In this document: positions 8,664 through 17,264 of the stretch, piece by piece
How the letters are laid out: each line of letters opens with the position of its first letter
How positions within the stretch are numbered: position 1 is the first letter of the stretch
NCBI GenBank assembly: GCA_013203595.1
Contig: JABMNT010000096.1
Location: forward strand, 1-35,689
Origin: Rhodospirillales bacterium
GTDB lineage: Bacteria > Pseudomonadota > Alphaproteobacteria > Rhodospirillales > Casp-alpha2
Reading direction: 5' to 3'
DNA: 35,689 nucleotides
Position numbers and translations under genes: made by a program
The notes under the pieces: generated by a model
Told to the model about the DNA's origin: nothing
The model's database searches: none
Seen by the model: the letters and a program-made list of their open reading frames with translations, nothing else

Positions 8664-8678
8664 GAACATAACAAGAAC
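8664..8678 (+). promoter_or_regulatory. LexA (SOS) box of alphaproteobacterial type
   Basis: The sequence GAACATAACAAGAAC is an exact GAAC-N7-GAAC direct repeat, equal to GTTC-N7-GTTC on the other strand, the known LexA target in alphaproteobacteria. It lies 49 bases before the imuA start, close to a TATATG -10-like element at 8684-8689. It should repress the imuA-imuB-dnaE2 operon until DNA damage. The rest of the 8438-8663 gap shows nothing I can name. Confidence 0.85.
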
Positions 8679-8727
8679 AAAAATATATGAACAACCGCTG
8701 GAAACCCTGAAAAGGAAGACTGAACCC

Positions 8728-9459
8728 GTGACCCTGTCATCGCCCCCGTCTGTTCCCCCTGATCCTGATGCGCGCCAGCGCGAGGCCCTGCGCCAGGTGA
8801 TTGCGGATATTGAACGCGGCCATGCACAGAGCGGGCGGCCCCGTCTGGTTGCCACCGGGTTTCCAGCGGTTGACCAGGACCTGCCGGACGGTGGCCTGGC
8901 CTCAGGCGCGGTCCATGAAATCAGCGGCCCGCTGGCCCATGGCTTTGCCGCCCGCATCCTCAGCCAGCTCGCCGGCCCGGTGCTGTGGTTTCGCCCGCAA
9001 AAGGAAAAAGCGCTGCTCTATGCGCCGACCCTGCAGGCCATGGGCTGCCGGGTCGAGCACTGGTTCATCGCCTACACCCCGACGCCCAGGGATCTGTTGT
9101 GGGGGCTGGAAGAAGGGCTGCGCTCGGGCGCTGTCGATGCCGTGGTCGGCGAGCCGGAAACAGCCCTGACCATGACCGCCAGCCGCCGCCTGCAACTGGC
9201 CGCCGAGCGCGGCAAAACCCTGGGGCTGATCCTGACCGGGCAGCAACCGGGGGTCCATCAGTCTGTCGGGCAACTGAGCCCTTATCAGTCTGTCGGGCAA
9301 CTGAGCCCGAGCACCCTGACCAGCCGCTGGCACATCAGCCCGGCCCCGAGCTCTGATCCGGCGGGCCTTGCCCGCTGGCAGATCCACCTGCTCAAGCTGC
9401 GCAACGCCAGCGCCGCCAGTTGGTCCGTTGACGCCGAGCCCGGCAAAGGAGTCGGGTGA
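8728..9459 (+). CDS. imuA: ImuA, SOS mutagenesis accessory protein
   Basis: Partner of ImuB and DnaE2 in damage-induced translesion mutagenesis; 243 residues. The start is GTG 8728, preceded by AAGGAAG about 11 bases upstream. Family features include ATGFPAVDQDLPDGGLASGAVHEI near residue 42, the RecA-like core strand (PVLWFRPQKEKALLYAP), and LLWGLEEGLRSGAVDAVVGE, all typical of ImuA/SulA-like proteins in alphaproteobacteria. The stop overlaps the imuB start (TGATG). An odd 27-base tandem duplication lies at 9257-9308 and gives QSVGQLSPY then QSVGQLSP; it extends a loop before the last strand. Whether this affects function cannot be judged from sequence. A LexA box stands upstream. Confidence 0.92.
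   Translation: MTLSSPPSVPPDPDARQREALRQVIADIERGHAQSGRPRLVATGFPAVDQDLPDGGLASGAVHEISGPLAHGFAARILSQLAGPVLWFRPQKEKALLYAPTLQAMGCRVEHWFIAYTPTPRDLLWGLEEGLRSGAVDAVVGEPETALTMTASRRLQLAAERGKTLGLILTGQQPGVHQSVGQLSPYQSVGQLSPSTLTSRWHISPAPSSDPAGLARWQIHLLKLRNASAASWSVDAEPGKGVG
9257..9308 (+). repeat. 27-bp-period tandem duplication inside imuA
   Basis: A 25-base unit beginning ATCAGTCTGTCGGGCAACTG occurs identically at 9257-9281 and 9284-9308. The period is 27 bases, so the frame is kept and nine residues are repeated. The two copies are identical at the DNA level, which suggests a recent slippage or duplication event. Confidence 0.95.
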
Positions 9460-11027
9460 TGGCACCCCCGTCAGCCAAACGTTACATGGCCCTGTGGCTG
9501 TCGAATCTGGCCATTGACCGCCTGAACCGCCTTGCCGCGACCCCCATCAGCCAGCCGCTGGCCCTGACCCGGCGGGCCCAGAACCGGGTCAGTCTGGTCG
9601 CGGTCAACCGGGCCGCCGAAAGCCAGGGACTGCAGCCGGGCATGGTGCTGGCAACGGCGCGCGCCATCTGCAGCGAACTGGATGTGCGTGAGCACGATCC
9701 CGCCGCCGATGCGGCCCTGCTGGAACGGCTGGCCAACTGGGCGATCCGCTATTCCCCCAGTCTGGCCATCGATGGCGCCGACGGCCTGATCATCGATATC
9801 ACCGGCTGTGCCCATTTGTTTGATGGCGAAGCACCGATGCTGAAAGCCGCCACCCAGGGTCTGCGGCAATTTGGCTTTTCCTGCCCGGGCGCGATTGCCG
9901 ACACCCCGGGTGCGGCCTGGGCGCTGGCCCGGTTTGGCGACGGCGATCACGGGCAAACCATTGCCGCTGCCCGGGCCACCAGCCAGGCCCTGCAGGCGTT
10001 GCCGGTCATGGCGCTGCGCATTGATGGGGGAACGGTCGAGGGCCTGCGGCTGATGGGTCTGAAAACCGTGGGCGATCTGTACGCCATCCCCCGGGCCGGC
10101 CTGGCGGCGCGCTTTGGGCTGGAGCTGGCCAGCCGGCTCGACCGCATCCTGGGCCTGAGCCCGGACCCGATCCGGCCGCGCCGCCATAAAAAGCCCCTGC
10201 GCGAGCTGATCCGCTTCCCCGAACCGATAGCCACCGCGACCTCCATTGCCCAGGCCCTGAGCCTGCTGCTGGAACGCCTGTGCCTGCACCTCGAAGCCAC
10301 CGACCAAGGCTGCCGGCGGCTGATCCTGCACTGCATCCGGGCCGACAACAGTGCCCAGTATCTGGAGATCGGCACCGCCAGCCCGAACCGCACGCCGGCC
10401 CATCTGCTGCATCTGTTCGCCGAAAAGCTGGGCCAGGTGGAACCCCGCCACGGCATTGACGCCATGGAACTGAGTGCCCCGGTTGTCGAGGCCTTCAGCG
10501 CCCGTCAGGACGACATCCGCCTGCATCTGCAGCGCCCCGATGACGCCCGACCGGCCGGGTCTTGCACATCCACCGGGGCGCTGGCGGTGCTGATTGATAA
10601 TCTGGAAAACCGGCTGGGCCCGCGGACCGTGGGCCGGTTCGAGCCGGCCGCCAGCCATTTGCCGGAACGCGCCCAGCGCTGGCATCCGGCAGCGGAGATC
10701 CGCCCCCGCAACCAGCCCCTGCACTGGCCGCCAACGCCGGCCCGCCCCCTGCAGCTTCTGAAATCACCGCAGGCCCTGCCGGGCTTTTCACAAAGCACGG
10801 AAGATCACGCCCCGGCCAACATCCGTTGTCAGGGCCGCGACCATCATGTCAAACGGGCCTGGGGGCCGGAACGGATTTCCGCCAACTGGTGGCACCGCGA
10901 CCGCAACTGGAAAAACGGGGCCCGGGATTACTACCGGGTGCAGGTGGAAACCGGTCAGCAGTTCTGGATTTACCGGGAAATTCGGGACAACCGGAACCAC
11001 TGGTACCTGCACGGCCTGTTCGCCTGA
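9459..11027 (+). CDS. imuB: ImuB, catalytically inactive Y-family polymerase-like protein
   Basis: Scaffold of the mutasome that links ImuA and DnaE2, and in known systems binds the beta clamp; 522 residues. The start is ATG 9459 after AAAGGAG with 7-base spacing; a GTG directly before it is possible. The Y-family fold is recognisable (RAAESQGLQPGMVLATARAI, LMGLKTVGDLYAIPR, FGLELASRLDRILG). The catalytic acids are not: the N-terminal motif is WLSNLAIDRL in place of VDMDCF, and the SIDE motif reads AIDGADG. This is what is known for ImuB, which lacks polymerase activity. The C-terminal tail from about residue 440 holds ARPLQLLKSPQ and ends in the conserved WYLHGLFA. It overlaps imuA and dnaE2 by one base at each side (TGATG). 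Confidence 0.95.
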   Translation: MAPPSAKRYMALWLSNLAIDRLNRLAATPISQPLALTRRAQNRVSLVAVNRAAESQGLQPGMVLATARAICSELDVREHDPAADAALLERLANWAIRYSPSLAIDGADGLIIDITGCAHLFDGEAPMLKAATQGLRQFGFSCPGAIADTPGAAWALARFGDGDHGQTIAAARATSQALQALPVMALRIDGGTVEGLRLMGLKTVGDLYAIPRAGLAARFGLELASRLDRILGLSPDPIRPRRHKKPLRELIRFPEPIATATSIAQALSLLLERLCLHLEATDQGCRRLILHCIRADNSAQYLEIGTASPNRTPAHLLHLFAEKLGQVEPRHGIDAMELSAPVVEAFSARQDDIRLHLQRPDDARPAGSCTSTGALAVLIDNLENRLGPRTVGRFEPAASHLPERAQRWHPAAEIRPRNQPLHWPPTPARPLQLLKSPQALPGFSQSTEDHAPANIRCQGRDHHVKRAWGPERISANWWHRDRNWKNGARDYYRVQVETGQQFWIYREIRDNRNHWYLHGLFA

Positions 11028-14000
11028 TGCCACCACCCACGCCGCCCGTGCGCACCGCCTATGCGGAACTGCAGGTGCTCAGCAATTTCTCCTTCCTGGA
11101 AGGGGCCAGCCATGCCCACGAACTGGTCGCCACGGCCAGCAGGCTGGGGCTGGCGGCGATTGGCATTGCCGATCGCAACAGCCTGGCCGGCATCGTCCGT
11201 GCCCATAAGGCGGCCAGGGAACAGGCCATGCGTCTGCTGATCGGGGCCAGGCTCGATCTGCTCGACGGGGCCAGCCTGCTTGCCTATCCGGAAAACCGCG
11301 ATGCCTATGGCCGGCTGTCGCAACTGATCACGCTGGGTCGGCGGCGGGCCGAAAAGGGCACCTGCGATCTGTATCAGCAGGATGTGCTCGACTGGGGCCA
11401 GGGTCTGCGCCTGATCGCACTGCCGCCGCCAGCTCCGGATCAGGCCTTCAGGTGCCAGCTGGACCGGCTCAGCCGGGCCTTCCCGGGCCGGCTTTATCTG
11501 GCAGCCAGCCATTTGCTGGCCGGCACGTTTGAGGCCCACATGCACAAACTGGCGGCGCTGGCGACGGCAACCGGGATCTCTCTGGTCGCCACCAACGACG
11601 TGATCATGCATAGCCCGAAACGCCGGGCCCTGGCCGATGTGCTGTCGTGCATCCGCGAAAAGACCAGCATCGACAATGCCGGTCTGCTGACCCTGCGCAA
11701 TGGCGAGCGCCACCTGAAAGCCCCCGCCACCATGGCCGCCCTGTTCAGGGGCTATCCCGAGGCCCTGGCCGCAACCCTCGAGATCACCCAGGCCTGCGGC
11801 TTTTCCCTGGACGAACTGGCCTATGAATATCCGGACGAAATTGCCGGACCCGGGGTCAGCACCCAAGCGACCCTGGAGAGCCTGGTCTGGGCCGGCAGCA
11901 AATGGCGCTATCCGGGCGGCCTGGCGCAGAAGACCCGCGCCCTGCTTGAGCATGAGCTGCAGTTGATCGGGCAGCTGGGCTTCGCGCCCTATTTCCTGAC
12001 CGTCTATGACCTGGTCAAATTTGCCCGCAGCCGCGGTATTTTATGCCAGGGCCGGGGCTCGGCCGCCAATTCCGCCGTCTGTTTCATGCTCGGCATCACC
12101 AGCATCGATCCGGTGCAGTCGGATTTGCTGTTCGAGCGCTTCATCTCCGCCGAACGGGGCGAACCGCCTGATATCGATGTCGACTTCGAGCACGAACGGC
12201 GCGAGGAAGTGATCCAGTATGTCTACCAAAAATACGGCCGTCACCGGGCCGGCATGACGGCGGTGGTCAGCCGCTACCGGACCCGCGGTGCGATCCGCGA
12301 TGTCGGCAAGGCCATGGGGCTGAGTGAGGACACCATCACCCTGATCGCCTCGCAGACCTTTGGCTGGATCAATGAAGACGAATCACCGCGCCAGTCATTG
12401 ATCGATATCGGCCTCGATCCGAACGACATGCGCCTGCGCCAGACCATCCTCCTGATCCAGGAACTGATCGGCTTTCCCCGTCATCTGGGCCAGCATGTGG
12501 GCGGGCTGGTGATCACCCGCGGGCGGCTGGATGCGGTTGTGCCCATTGAAAACGCCGCCATGGAGGACCGCACCGTTGTCCAGTGGGACAAGGATGATCT
12601 GGATGTGCTGGGGATTCTGAAAATCGATGTGCTGGCGCTCGGCATGCTCAGCTGCATTCGCAAAGGCTTCGACCTGATCCGCAGCTATCACGGCCGCAGC
12701 TACACCATGGCAAGCATCCCGCAGGCCGATGGCGCCACCTACGACATGCTCTGTGCGGCCGATGCCATTGGTGTGTTTCAGGTTGAAAGCCGGGCCCAGC
12801 TGTCGTTCCTGCCGCGCATGAAACCGCGCAGCTTCTATGATCTGGTGATTGAAGTGGCGATCGTGCGGCCCGGGCCGATCCAGGGCGATATGGTGCATCC
12901 CTATTTGCGCCGCCGCAATGGCGAAGAGCCGGTCAGCTACCCGTCTGAAGGGCTGCGCCAGGTGCTGCACAAAACGCTCGGCGTGCCGTTGTTTCAGGAA
13001 CAGGCGATGAAGATCGCCATCGTCGGCGCCGGCTTTTCGCCGGCCGAATCGGACCAGTTGCGCCGGGCCATGGCGACCTTCCGCAACGCCGGCACCATCG
13101 GCAGTCTGCGCGACAAGTTCCTCACGGGGATGCGGGGCAATGGCTATACACAGGATTTTGCCGAACGCTGTTTCAAGCAGATTGAGGGTTTTGGCGAATA
13201 CGGGTTTCCGGAAAGCCATGCCGCCAGCTTTGCCCTGCTGGTCTATGTCTCGGCCTGGATGAAATGCCATTACCCGGCGGCCTTTGCCTGTGCCCTGCTC
13301 AATTCCCAGCCCATGGGTTTCTATGCGCCGGCGCAGATCGTCGCCGACGCCCGCAACCACGGGATCCCGGTGCTGGCCGCCGACGTCAACGCATCGGACT
13401 GGGACTGCACCCTGGAATCCCATATCGACGGTTATGCCCTCAGGCTCGGCCTGCGCATGGTCAAGGGCCTGTCGGCCGACGATGGCGGCTGGATCGTCGC
13501 GGCGCGCGGCAACGGCTATCAGGACCCCTTTGATATCTGGCGACGGGCCGGCGTCGGCCGGCGCGCACTGAATGTGCTGGCCCGGGCCGATGCCTTTCCG
13601 TCGCTGGGCTACAACCGGCGCCAGGCCCTGTGGAAGGTGAAAAGCATCGGTGGCGACAAGCCGCTGCCGCTGTTCGACGCCATGGGCGAGTTCGACCAGG
13701 GCCCGGAAGCCCCGGTCCGCCTGCCGGAAATGAATCTGGGCGAGGAGGTGGTCGCCGATTACGCCTCCCTGCGCCTGTCGTTGAAGGCCCACCCCTTACA
13801 ACCCCTGCGCCCGCAGTTGCCGGGCCTGCTGCAGGCCAGGGACATGGCAACCCAAAGCAACGGCAAGCGGGTGCATCTGGCCGGTCTGGTGCTGGCCCGC
13901 CAGCGCCCCGGCACGGCCCGTGGCGTTGTCTTCGTCACCCTGGAAGACGAGACCGGAACCGCCAACCTGATTGTCTGGGCCGATGTCTTTGAGCGCCATC

Positions 14001-14272
14001 GCCGCGATGTCTTCACGGCGCGCCTGCTGAAAGTCCAGGGCCGGCTGCAGCGCGAAGGCATTGTCACCCATGTAATTGTTGAAACCCTGGAAAACTGCTC
14101 GTGGATGCTCGATGAACTGGCCGCAGGCACGGTGCCCACACAACCGCCCGGCCCCGGCGGGATCTGGCAAAACCCGCACCGCCTCAACCCCCGCGCCGGC
14201 CTGCCGCCCGCGCGGCACGGCCACCCCCGCGACACCGCGCGGAGGCTGTTCCCGAGCCGGGATTTTCATTGA
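11027..14272 (+). CDS. dnaE2: Error-prone DNA polymerase DnaE2 (ImuC)
   Basis: C-family polymerase alpha subunit that performs SOS translesion synthesis; 1081 residues, normal for DnaE2. The start ATG 11027 overlaps the imuB stop and immediately precedes the hallmark N-terminus TAYAELQVLSNFSFLEGASH. Domains in order: PHP domain (about 1-270), palm with the catalytic aspartates D382 and D384 in PPDIDVDFE and D534 in LKIDVLALG, fingers with QEQAMKIAIVGAGF, a helix-hairpin region near 830-880, and an OB fold (about 940-1040: VHLAGLVLARQRPGTARGVVFVTLEDETG). Long in-frame sequence upstream belongs to imuB in another frame and is not coding for this protein. It is the last gene of the LexA-controlled operon and ends 44 bases from the convergent pca operon. 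Confidence 0.96.
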   Translation: MPPPTPPVRTAYAELQVLSNFSFLEGASHAHELVATASRLGLAAIGIADRNSLAGIVRAHKAAREQAMRLLIGARLDLLDGASLLAYPENRDAYGRLSQLITLGRRRAEKGTCDLYQQDVLDWGQGLRLIALPPPAPDQAFRCQLDRLSRAFPGRLYLAASHLLAGTFEAHMHKLAALATATGISLVATNDVIMHSPKRRALADVLSCIREKTSIDNAGLLTLRNGERHLKAPATMAALFRGYPEALAATLEITQACGFSLDELAYEYPDEIAGPGVSTQATLESLVWAGSKWRYPGGLAQKTRALLEHELQLIGQLGFAPYFLTVYDLVKFARSRGILCQGRGSAANSAVCFMLGITSIDPVQSDLLFERFISAERGEPPDIDVDFEHERREEVIQYVYQKYGRHRAGMTAVVSRYRTRGAIRDVGKAMGLSEDTITLIASQTFGWINEDESPRQSLIDIGLDPNDMRLRQTILLIQELIGFPRHLGQHVGGLVITRGRLDAVVPIENAAMEDRTVVQWDKDDLDVLGILKIDVLALGMLSCIRKGFDLIRSYHGRSYTMASIPQADGATYDMLCAADAIGVFQVESRAQLSFLPRMKPRSFYDLVIEVAIVRPGPIQGDMVHPYLRRRNGEEPVSYPSEGLRQVLHKTLGVPLFQEQAMKIAIVGAGFSPAESDQLRRAMATFRNAGTIGSLRDKFLTGMRGNGYTQDFAERCFKQIEGFGEYGFPESHAASFALLVYVSAWMKCHYPAAFACALLNSQPMGFYAPAQIVADARNHGIPVLAADVNASDWDCTLESHIDGYALRLGLRMVKGLSADDGGWIVAARGNGYQDPFDIWRRAGVGRRALNVLARADAFPSLGYNRRQALWKVKSIGGDKPLPLFDAMGEFDQGPEAPVRLPEMNLGEEVVADYASLRLSLKAHPLQPLRPQLPGLLQARDMATQSNGKRVHLAGLVLARQRPGTARGVVFVTLEDETGTANLIVWADVFERHRRDVFTARLLKVQGRLQREGIVTHVIVETLENCSWMLDELAAGTVPTQPPGPGGIWQNPHRLNPRAGLPPARHGHPRDTARRLFPSRDFH

Positions 14273-14315
14273 TTCCTAAAGCGGGCCGGCCATGATCGTT
14301 TTACCAAGGAGATTA

Positions 14316-15086
14316 TCAGGCCCCTTCGTGGGCCTCTGCAGTGCGTTGCTTCAAGGCACGCAAAGCGTCAAGCTCGACATCGCTGGGGGCTGCGGTCTCG
14401 GTGACTTGATTAGCGAATTTCAAAGGCCAGCCGGTGGCCTCGGTGACCTGCTGGCGGCTGACGCCGGGATGCAGCGAGGTCACTTCAAATTCGCAAGTGT
14501 CGGGGTTCGGCTGCATCACACACAGATCAGTGACCAGCCGGGTCGGGCCCTTGGTGGTAATGCCGAGGCGCGCCCGGTGGCCCGGCCCGTCGCCATGGCC
14601 GATCGAGGTAAAGAAATCCAGTTTGTCGACAAAGGCCCGCGACGAATGCTTGAGGGTAATGAAAATCTCGCCGCATGAGGTGGCGATTTCCGGCGCCCCG
14701 CCGCCGCCCGGCAGGCGCACTTTCGGATTGTGGTAATCGCCGATCACCGTGGTGTTGATATTGCCGAAGCGGTCGAGCTGGGCGGCACTCAAAAAGCCGA
14801 CGGTGATCCGCCCGCCCTGCAGCCAGTAGCGGAACATCTCGGGCACGGAGACCGTGGTGGTCGCCGTTTCGCACAGCTCGCCGTCGCCGATCGACAAAGG
14901 CAGGACCCGGGGTTTGGTGCCGATGGTACCGGATTCATAGATCAATGTGATATCCGGCGCATGGGTCAGCCGCGCCAGATTGCAGGCTTCCGACGGCAGG
15001 CCGATGCCGACAAAACAGACATCGGTGTTTTTCAGGGCGCGGGCCGCCGTCACCGTCATGATTTCGCTGAGTGTTGGCTCTGACAT
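14316..15086 (-). CDS. pcaJ: 3-oxoadipate CoA-transferase, beta subunit (CatJ/glutaconate CoA-transferase type)
   Basis: With the alpha subunit next to it, transfers CoA from succinyl-CoA to beta-ketoadipate, the penultimate step of the protocatechuate branch. The product has 256 residues. The active-site glutamate is expected in the IYESGTIGTKP motif (Glu51). A Gly-rich loop RLPGGGGAPEIATSCGE follows near residue 125. The length and the alpha partner fit the CatI/CatJ group, which resembles glutaconate CoA-transferase, better than the shorter PcaI/PcaJ of Pseudomonas putida. The ATG directly abuts the TAA of the alpha gene with no gap, so translation is coupled. The substrate is assigned from the pca context. 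It is the last gene of the operon; no clear terminator is seen in the 43-base gap before dnaE2. Confidence 0.85.
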   Translation of the reverse strand: MSEPTLSEIMTVTAARALKNTDVCFVGIGLPSEACNLARLTHAPDITLIYESGTIGTKPRVLPLSIGDGELCETATTTVSVPEMFRYWLQGGRITVGFLSAAQLDRFGNINTTVIGDYHNPKVRLPGGGGAPEIATSCGEIFITLKHSSRAFVDKLDFFTSIGHGDGPGHRARLGITTKGPTRLVTDLCVMQPNPDTCEFEVTSLHPGVSRQQVTEATGWPLKFANQVTETAAPSDVELDALRALKQRTAEAHEGA

Positions 15087-15938
15087 TTATCGGCTCCCTT
15101 TACCGGCATAGCGCCCGAAGGCATCCGGACCGGCATTGATGACATGCTCTTCCATCCACTGCAAAAACGTATCGCGGTCGCGGGCAATGCGGTCCCAGTC
15201 CTTATAAAAGGCATTGTCGCGGGCGTAATAGCCGTGGGCATAGGACGGATGCGCGCCGCCCGGCACCCGGACCACCGCATCAATGGTCCAGCCCGGCAGA
15301 ATCACCGCATTGGGTGATACATCACCGAAATCATCGACAATTTCCTCGACCGTGACAATAGCGCGCTTAGCTCCCAGCACCACTTCCTTCTGGACCCCGA
15401 TGATGCCTTCAATCATCACGTCGCCGGCCCGGTTGGCCCGCTGCGCGTGGATGATCGCCACATCGGCGTTGATCGCCGGCACGGCGGCCAGTTTTTCGCC
15501 GGTGAACGGACAGAGGATCGACTTGATGTTGGGGTTAACCTCGGCCAGCTCGGCGCCCCGGTAGCCGCGAAAGATCGCGCAGGGCAGACCGGCGGCACCG
15601 GCTTCATAGGCATTGGCCATGGCCGCATGGGAATGTTCCTCGATTTCCAGGGCCTGGGGCCAGGCGTTCTCGACGGCATCGCGGAACCGCAGCAGCAGAC
15701 CGACACCGGGGTTTCCCGCATAGGAAAAAACCAGTTTTTTGACCCGGCCCATGCCGATGAACTGATCGTAAATCATGTCCGGGGTCATCCGGCACAGCGT
15801 CAGATCCTTGTACCCCTGGCGCAGGACTTCGTGGGCGGCGGCATGGGGGATCAGGTGGGTAAACCCTTCCAGCGCCATAAAATCTCCATCATGGACATTT
15901 TCGGCAATCGCCTCTTTCAGCTCCATTATCTGAGCCAT
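15087..15938 (-). CDS. pcaI: 3-oxoadipate CoA-transferase, alpha subunit (CatI type)
   Basis: Alpha subunit of the beta-ketoadipate:succinyl-CoA CoA-transferase, 283 residues. The family pattern is clear: GDFMALEGFTHLIPHAAAHE near residue 18, FSYAGNPGVGLLLRFRDA, the AAMANAYEAGAAGLPCAIFRGYRG segment and the late VVRVPGGAHPSYAHGYYARD motif. These match CatI/GctA-like proteins. It begins 32 bases after pcaG stops, with GGAGAATAGAT before the ATG. The position directly after pcaHG is where rhizobial clusters carry pcaB, which is absent here. The activity on 3-oxoadipate is inferred from context; the fold assignment is firm. Confidence 0.86.
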   Translation of the reverse strand: MAQIMELKEAIAENVHDGDFMALEGFTHLIPHAAAHEVLRQGYKDLTLCRMTPDMIYDQFIGMGRVKKLVFSYAGNPGVGLLLRFRDAVENAWPQALEIEEHSHAAMANAYEAGAAGLPCAIFRGYRGAELAEVNPNIKSILCPFTGEKLAAVPAINADVAIIHAQRANRAGDVMIEGIIGVQKEVVLGAKRAIVTVEEIVDDFGDVSPNAVILPGWTIDAVVRVPGGAHPSYAHGYYARDNAFYKDWDRIARDRDTFLQWMEEHVINAGPDAFGRYAGKGSR

Positions 15939-15970
15939 ATCTATTCTCCGGGTGTTGCTGTCAGGATTGT

Positions 15971-16549
15971 CTAGACGTCAAAAAATACCGTTTCCTGATC
16001 GCCCTGCATATGAATATCGAACCGGTAAACCGCCCCGTCCGCCGTGGCAATGAGGGTCGGCCTGCGGCTTTCCTCGACGCTGTTCAGGACCGGATCGGCC
16101 TGATTGGCCTCGGCTTCATCGGAAAAATAGATCCGCGTAAAGGTATGGGTCAACAGGCCGCGCATCATCACAATGACGCTGATGTGCGGCGCCTGCGCGC
16201 CATCGATGGAACCGGGTTTTATAGTCTCGAAGATAAACCGGTTGTCGGGATCGGTGCCGGTACCAAAGCGCCCGAAGCCCTTGAAACTGGAATTGGAAGA
16301 GCGCGGGTCGGCCGGGTGGGCGTAGCGGCCCTGGGCGTCGGCCTGCCAGATTTCGATCATGGCATCGGGGACCTTGTCGCCGGCACCGTCGTAGACACAG
16401 CCTTCAATGCGAATGCGTGCCCCCTCCGTATCCGCTGCGACGAGATTATTGGCAACCAGTTCCCTGAACGGATAGCCATATTGTCCGGGTGTCAGGCCAT
16501 AGGCGAAGTAAGGGCCAACGGTTTGCGACGGTGTTTGTTTCAGGGCCAT
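15971..16549 (-). CDS. pcaG: Protocatechuate 3,4-dioxygenase, alpha subunit
   Basis: Non-catalytic partner subunit of the iron(III) intradiol dioxygenase that opens protocatechuate to 3-carboxy-cis,cis-muconate. The product has 192 residues from the ATG at 16549 (MALKQTPSQTVGPYFAYGLTP). A TTG two codons upstream, overlapping the pcaH stop, is a possible alternative. Typical alpha-subunit features are TPSQTVGPYFAYGL at the N-terminus, DAMIEIWQADAQGRYAHP near residue 62 and HISVIVMMRGLLTHTFTRIYF near residue 122. The iron ligands lie in the beta subunit; here the equivalent of the RPNHIHF motif is APHISVI, as expected. It follows pcaH with a two-base gap. Confidence 0.95.
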   Translation of the reverse strand: MALKQTPSQTVGPYFAYGLTPGQYGYPFRELVANNLVAADTEGARIRIEGCVYDGAGDKVPDAMIEIWQADAQGRYAHPADPRSSNSSFKGFGRFGTGTDPDNRFIFETIKPGSIDGAQAPHISVIVMMRGLLTHTFTRIYFSDEAEANQADPVLNSVEESRRPTLIATADGAVYRFDIHMQGDQETVFFDV

Positions 16550-16551
16550 GC

Positions 16552-17256
16552 TCAATTCTCCATCGGCGTCGCGTTGCGACCACGCAAAATCAGGTCGAAG
16601 TTATATCCCAGGGCAAACCCCTCTTCCGTATCGTCGAGCGAAAACTGGGAAACCATAAGTTCCCGATATCCCGGCGGGCTGCTTTTATAGATGGGGTCCA
16701 GATCCAGCAGCGGGTCGCCGGGGAAATACATCTGGGTCACCAGGCGTGTCGCGAAGCTGGCGCCGAACAGGGAAAAGTGAATGTGGTTCGGGCGCCAGGC
16801 GTTGGCATGATTGGGCCACGGATAGGCGCCCGGTTTGATGGTATAAAACCGGTAGCGGCCGTCTGCATCGGTGACACAGCGGCCGGCGCCCAGAAAATTG
16901 CCGTCCAGCGGCGCTTCGTGCTGATCGGCTTCGTGCACATAACGCCCGCAGGCATTGGCCTGCCAGATCTCGAGCAGGGTGTCGGGCTGGGGCCGGCCGT
17001 CCTCATCGAGAACCCGGCCGGTGACCACAATGCGTTCGCCGATCGGCGGGCCATCGACAATACTGTTTTTGGTCAGATCATGGTCCAGCTCACCAACCGC
17101 ATCATGGCCGTAGACCGGACCGGTGAGCTCCGAAAGCGACGGTTTTATGGCAACCAGGGGCCGGGTTTGTCCACGCAGGACGGTGGATGTATAGGCCGGG
17201 TGGATAAACGCCGGATGGCTTTTGAAATCGCGGGATTTGAAGGGTGTCAAACTCAT
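16552..17256 (-). CDS. pcaH: Protocatechuate 3,4-dioxygenase, beta (catalytic) subunit
   Basis: Catalytic subunit with the non-haem iron(III) that cleaves the protocatechuate ring between the hydroxyl carbons. The product has 234 residues from ATG 17256, which has TGAGG 7 bases upstream. An earlier ATG at 17268 overlaps the pcaC stop but has no clear ribosome-binding site. All four iron ligands known for the family are visible: Tyr106 in CGRYVH, Tyr145 in KPGAYPW, and His158 and His160 in RPNHIHF. It sits between pcaC and pcaG in one tight operon. Confidence 0.96.
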   Translation of the reverse strand: MSLTPFKSRDFKSHPAFIHPAYTSTVLRGQTRPLVAIKPSLSELTGPVYGHDAVGELDHDLTKNSIVDGPPIGERIVVTGRVLDEDGRPQPDTLLEIWQANACGRYVHEADQHEAPLDGNFLGAGRCVTDADGRYRFYTIKPGAYPWPNHANAWRPNHIHFSLFGASFATRLVTQMYFPGDPLLDLDPIYKSSPPGYRELMVSQFSLDDTEEGFALGYNFDLILRGRNATPMEN

Positions 17257-17264
17257 GGGTTGCC

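Noticed and set aside
9471-10724. 417-codon open frame antisense to imuB
   Set aside because: Shadow frame of a GC-rich gene; imuB homology is continuous on the plus strand.
12395-13792. Long open frame on the minus strand across dnaE2
   Set aside because: It is antisense to well-conserved dnaE2 domains and its translation looks like low-complexity shadow sequence rich in His, Gln and Gly.
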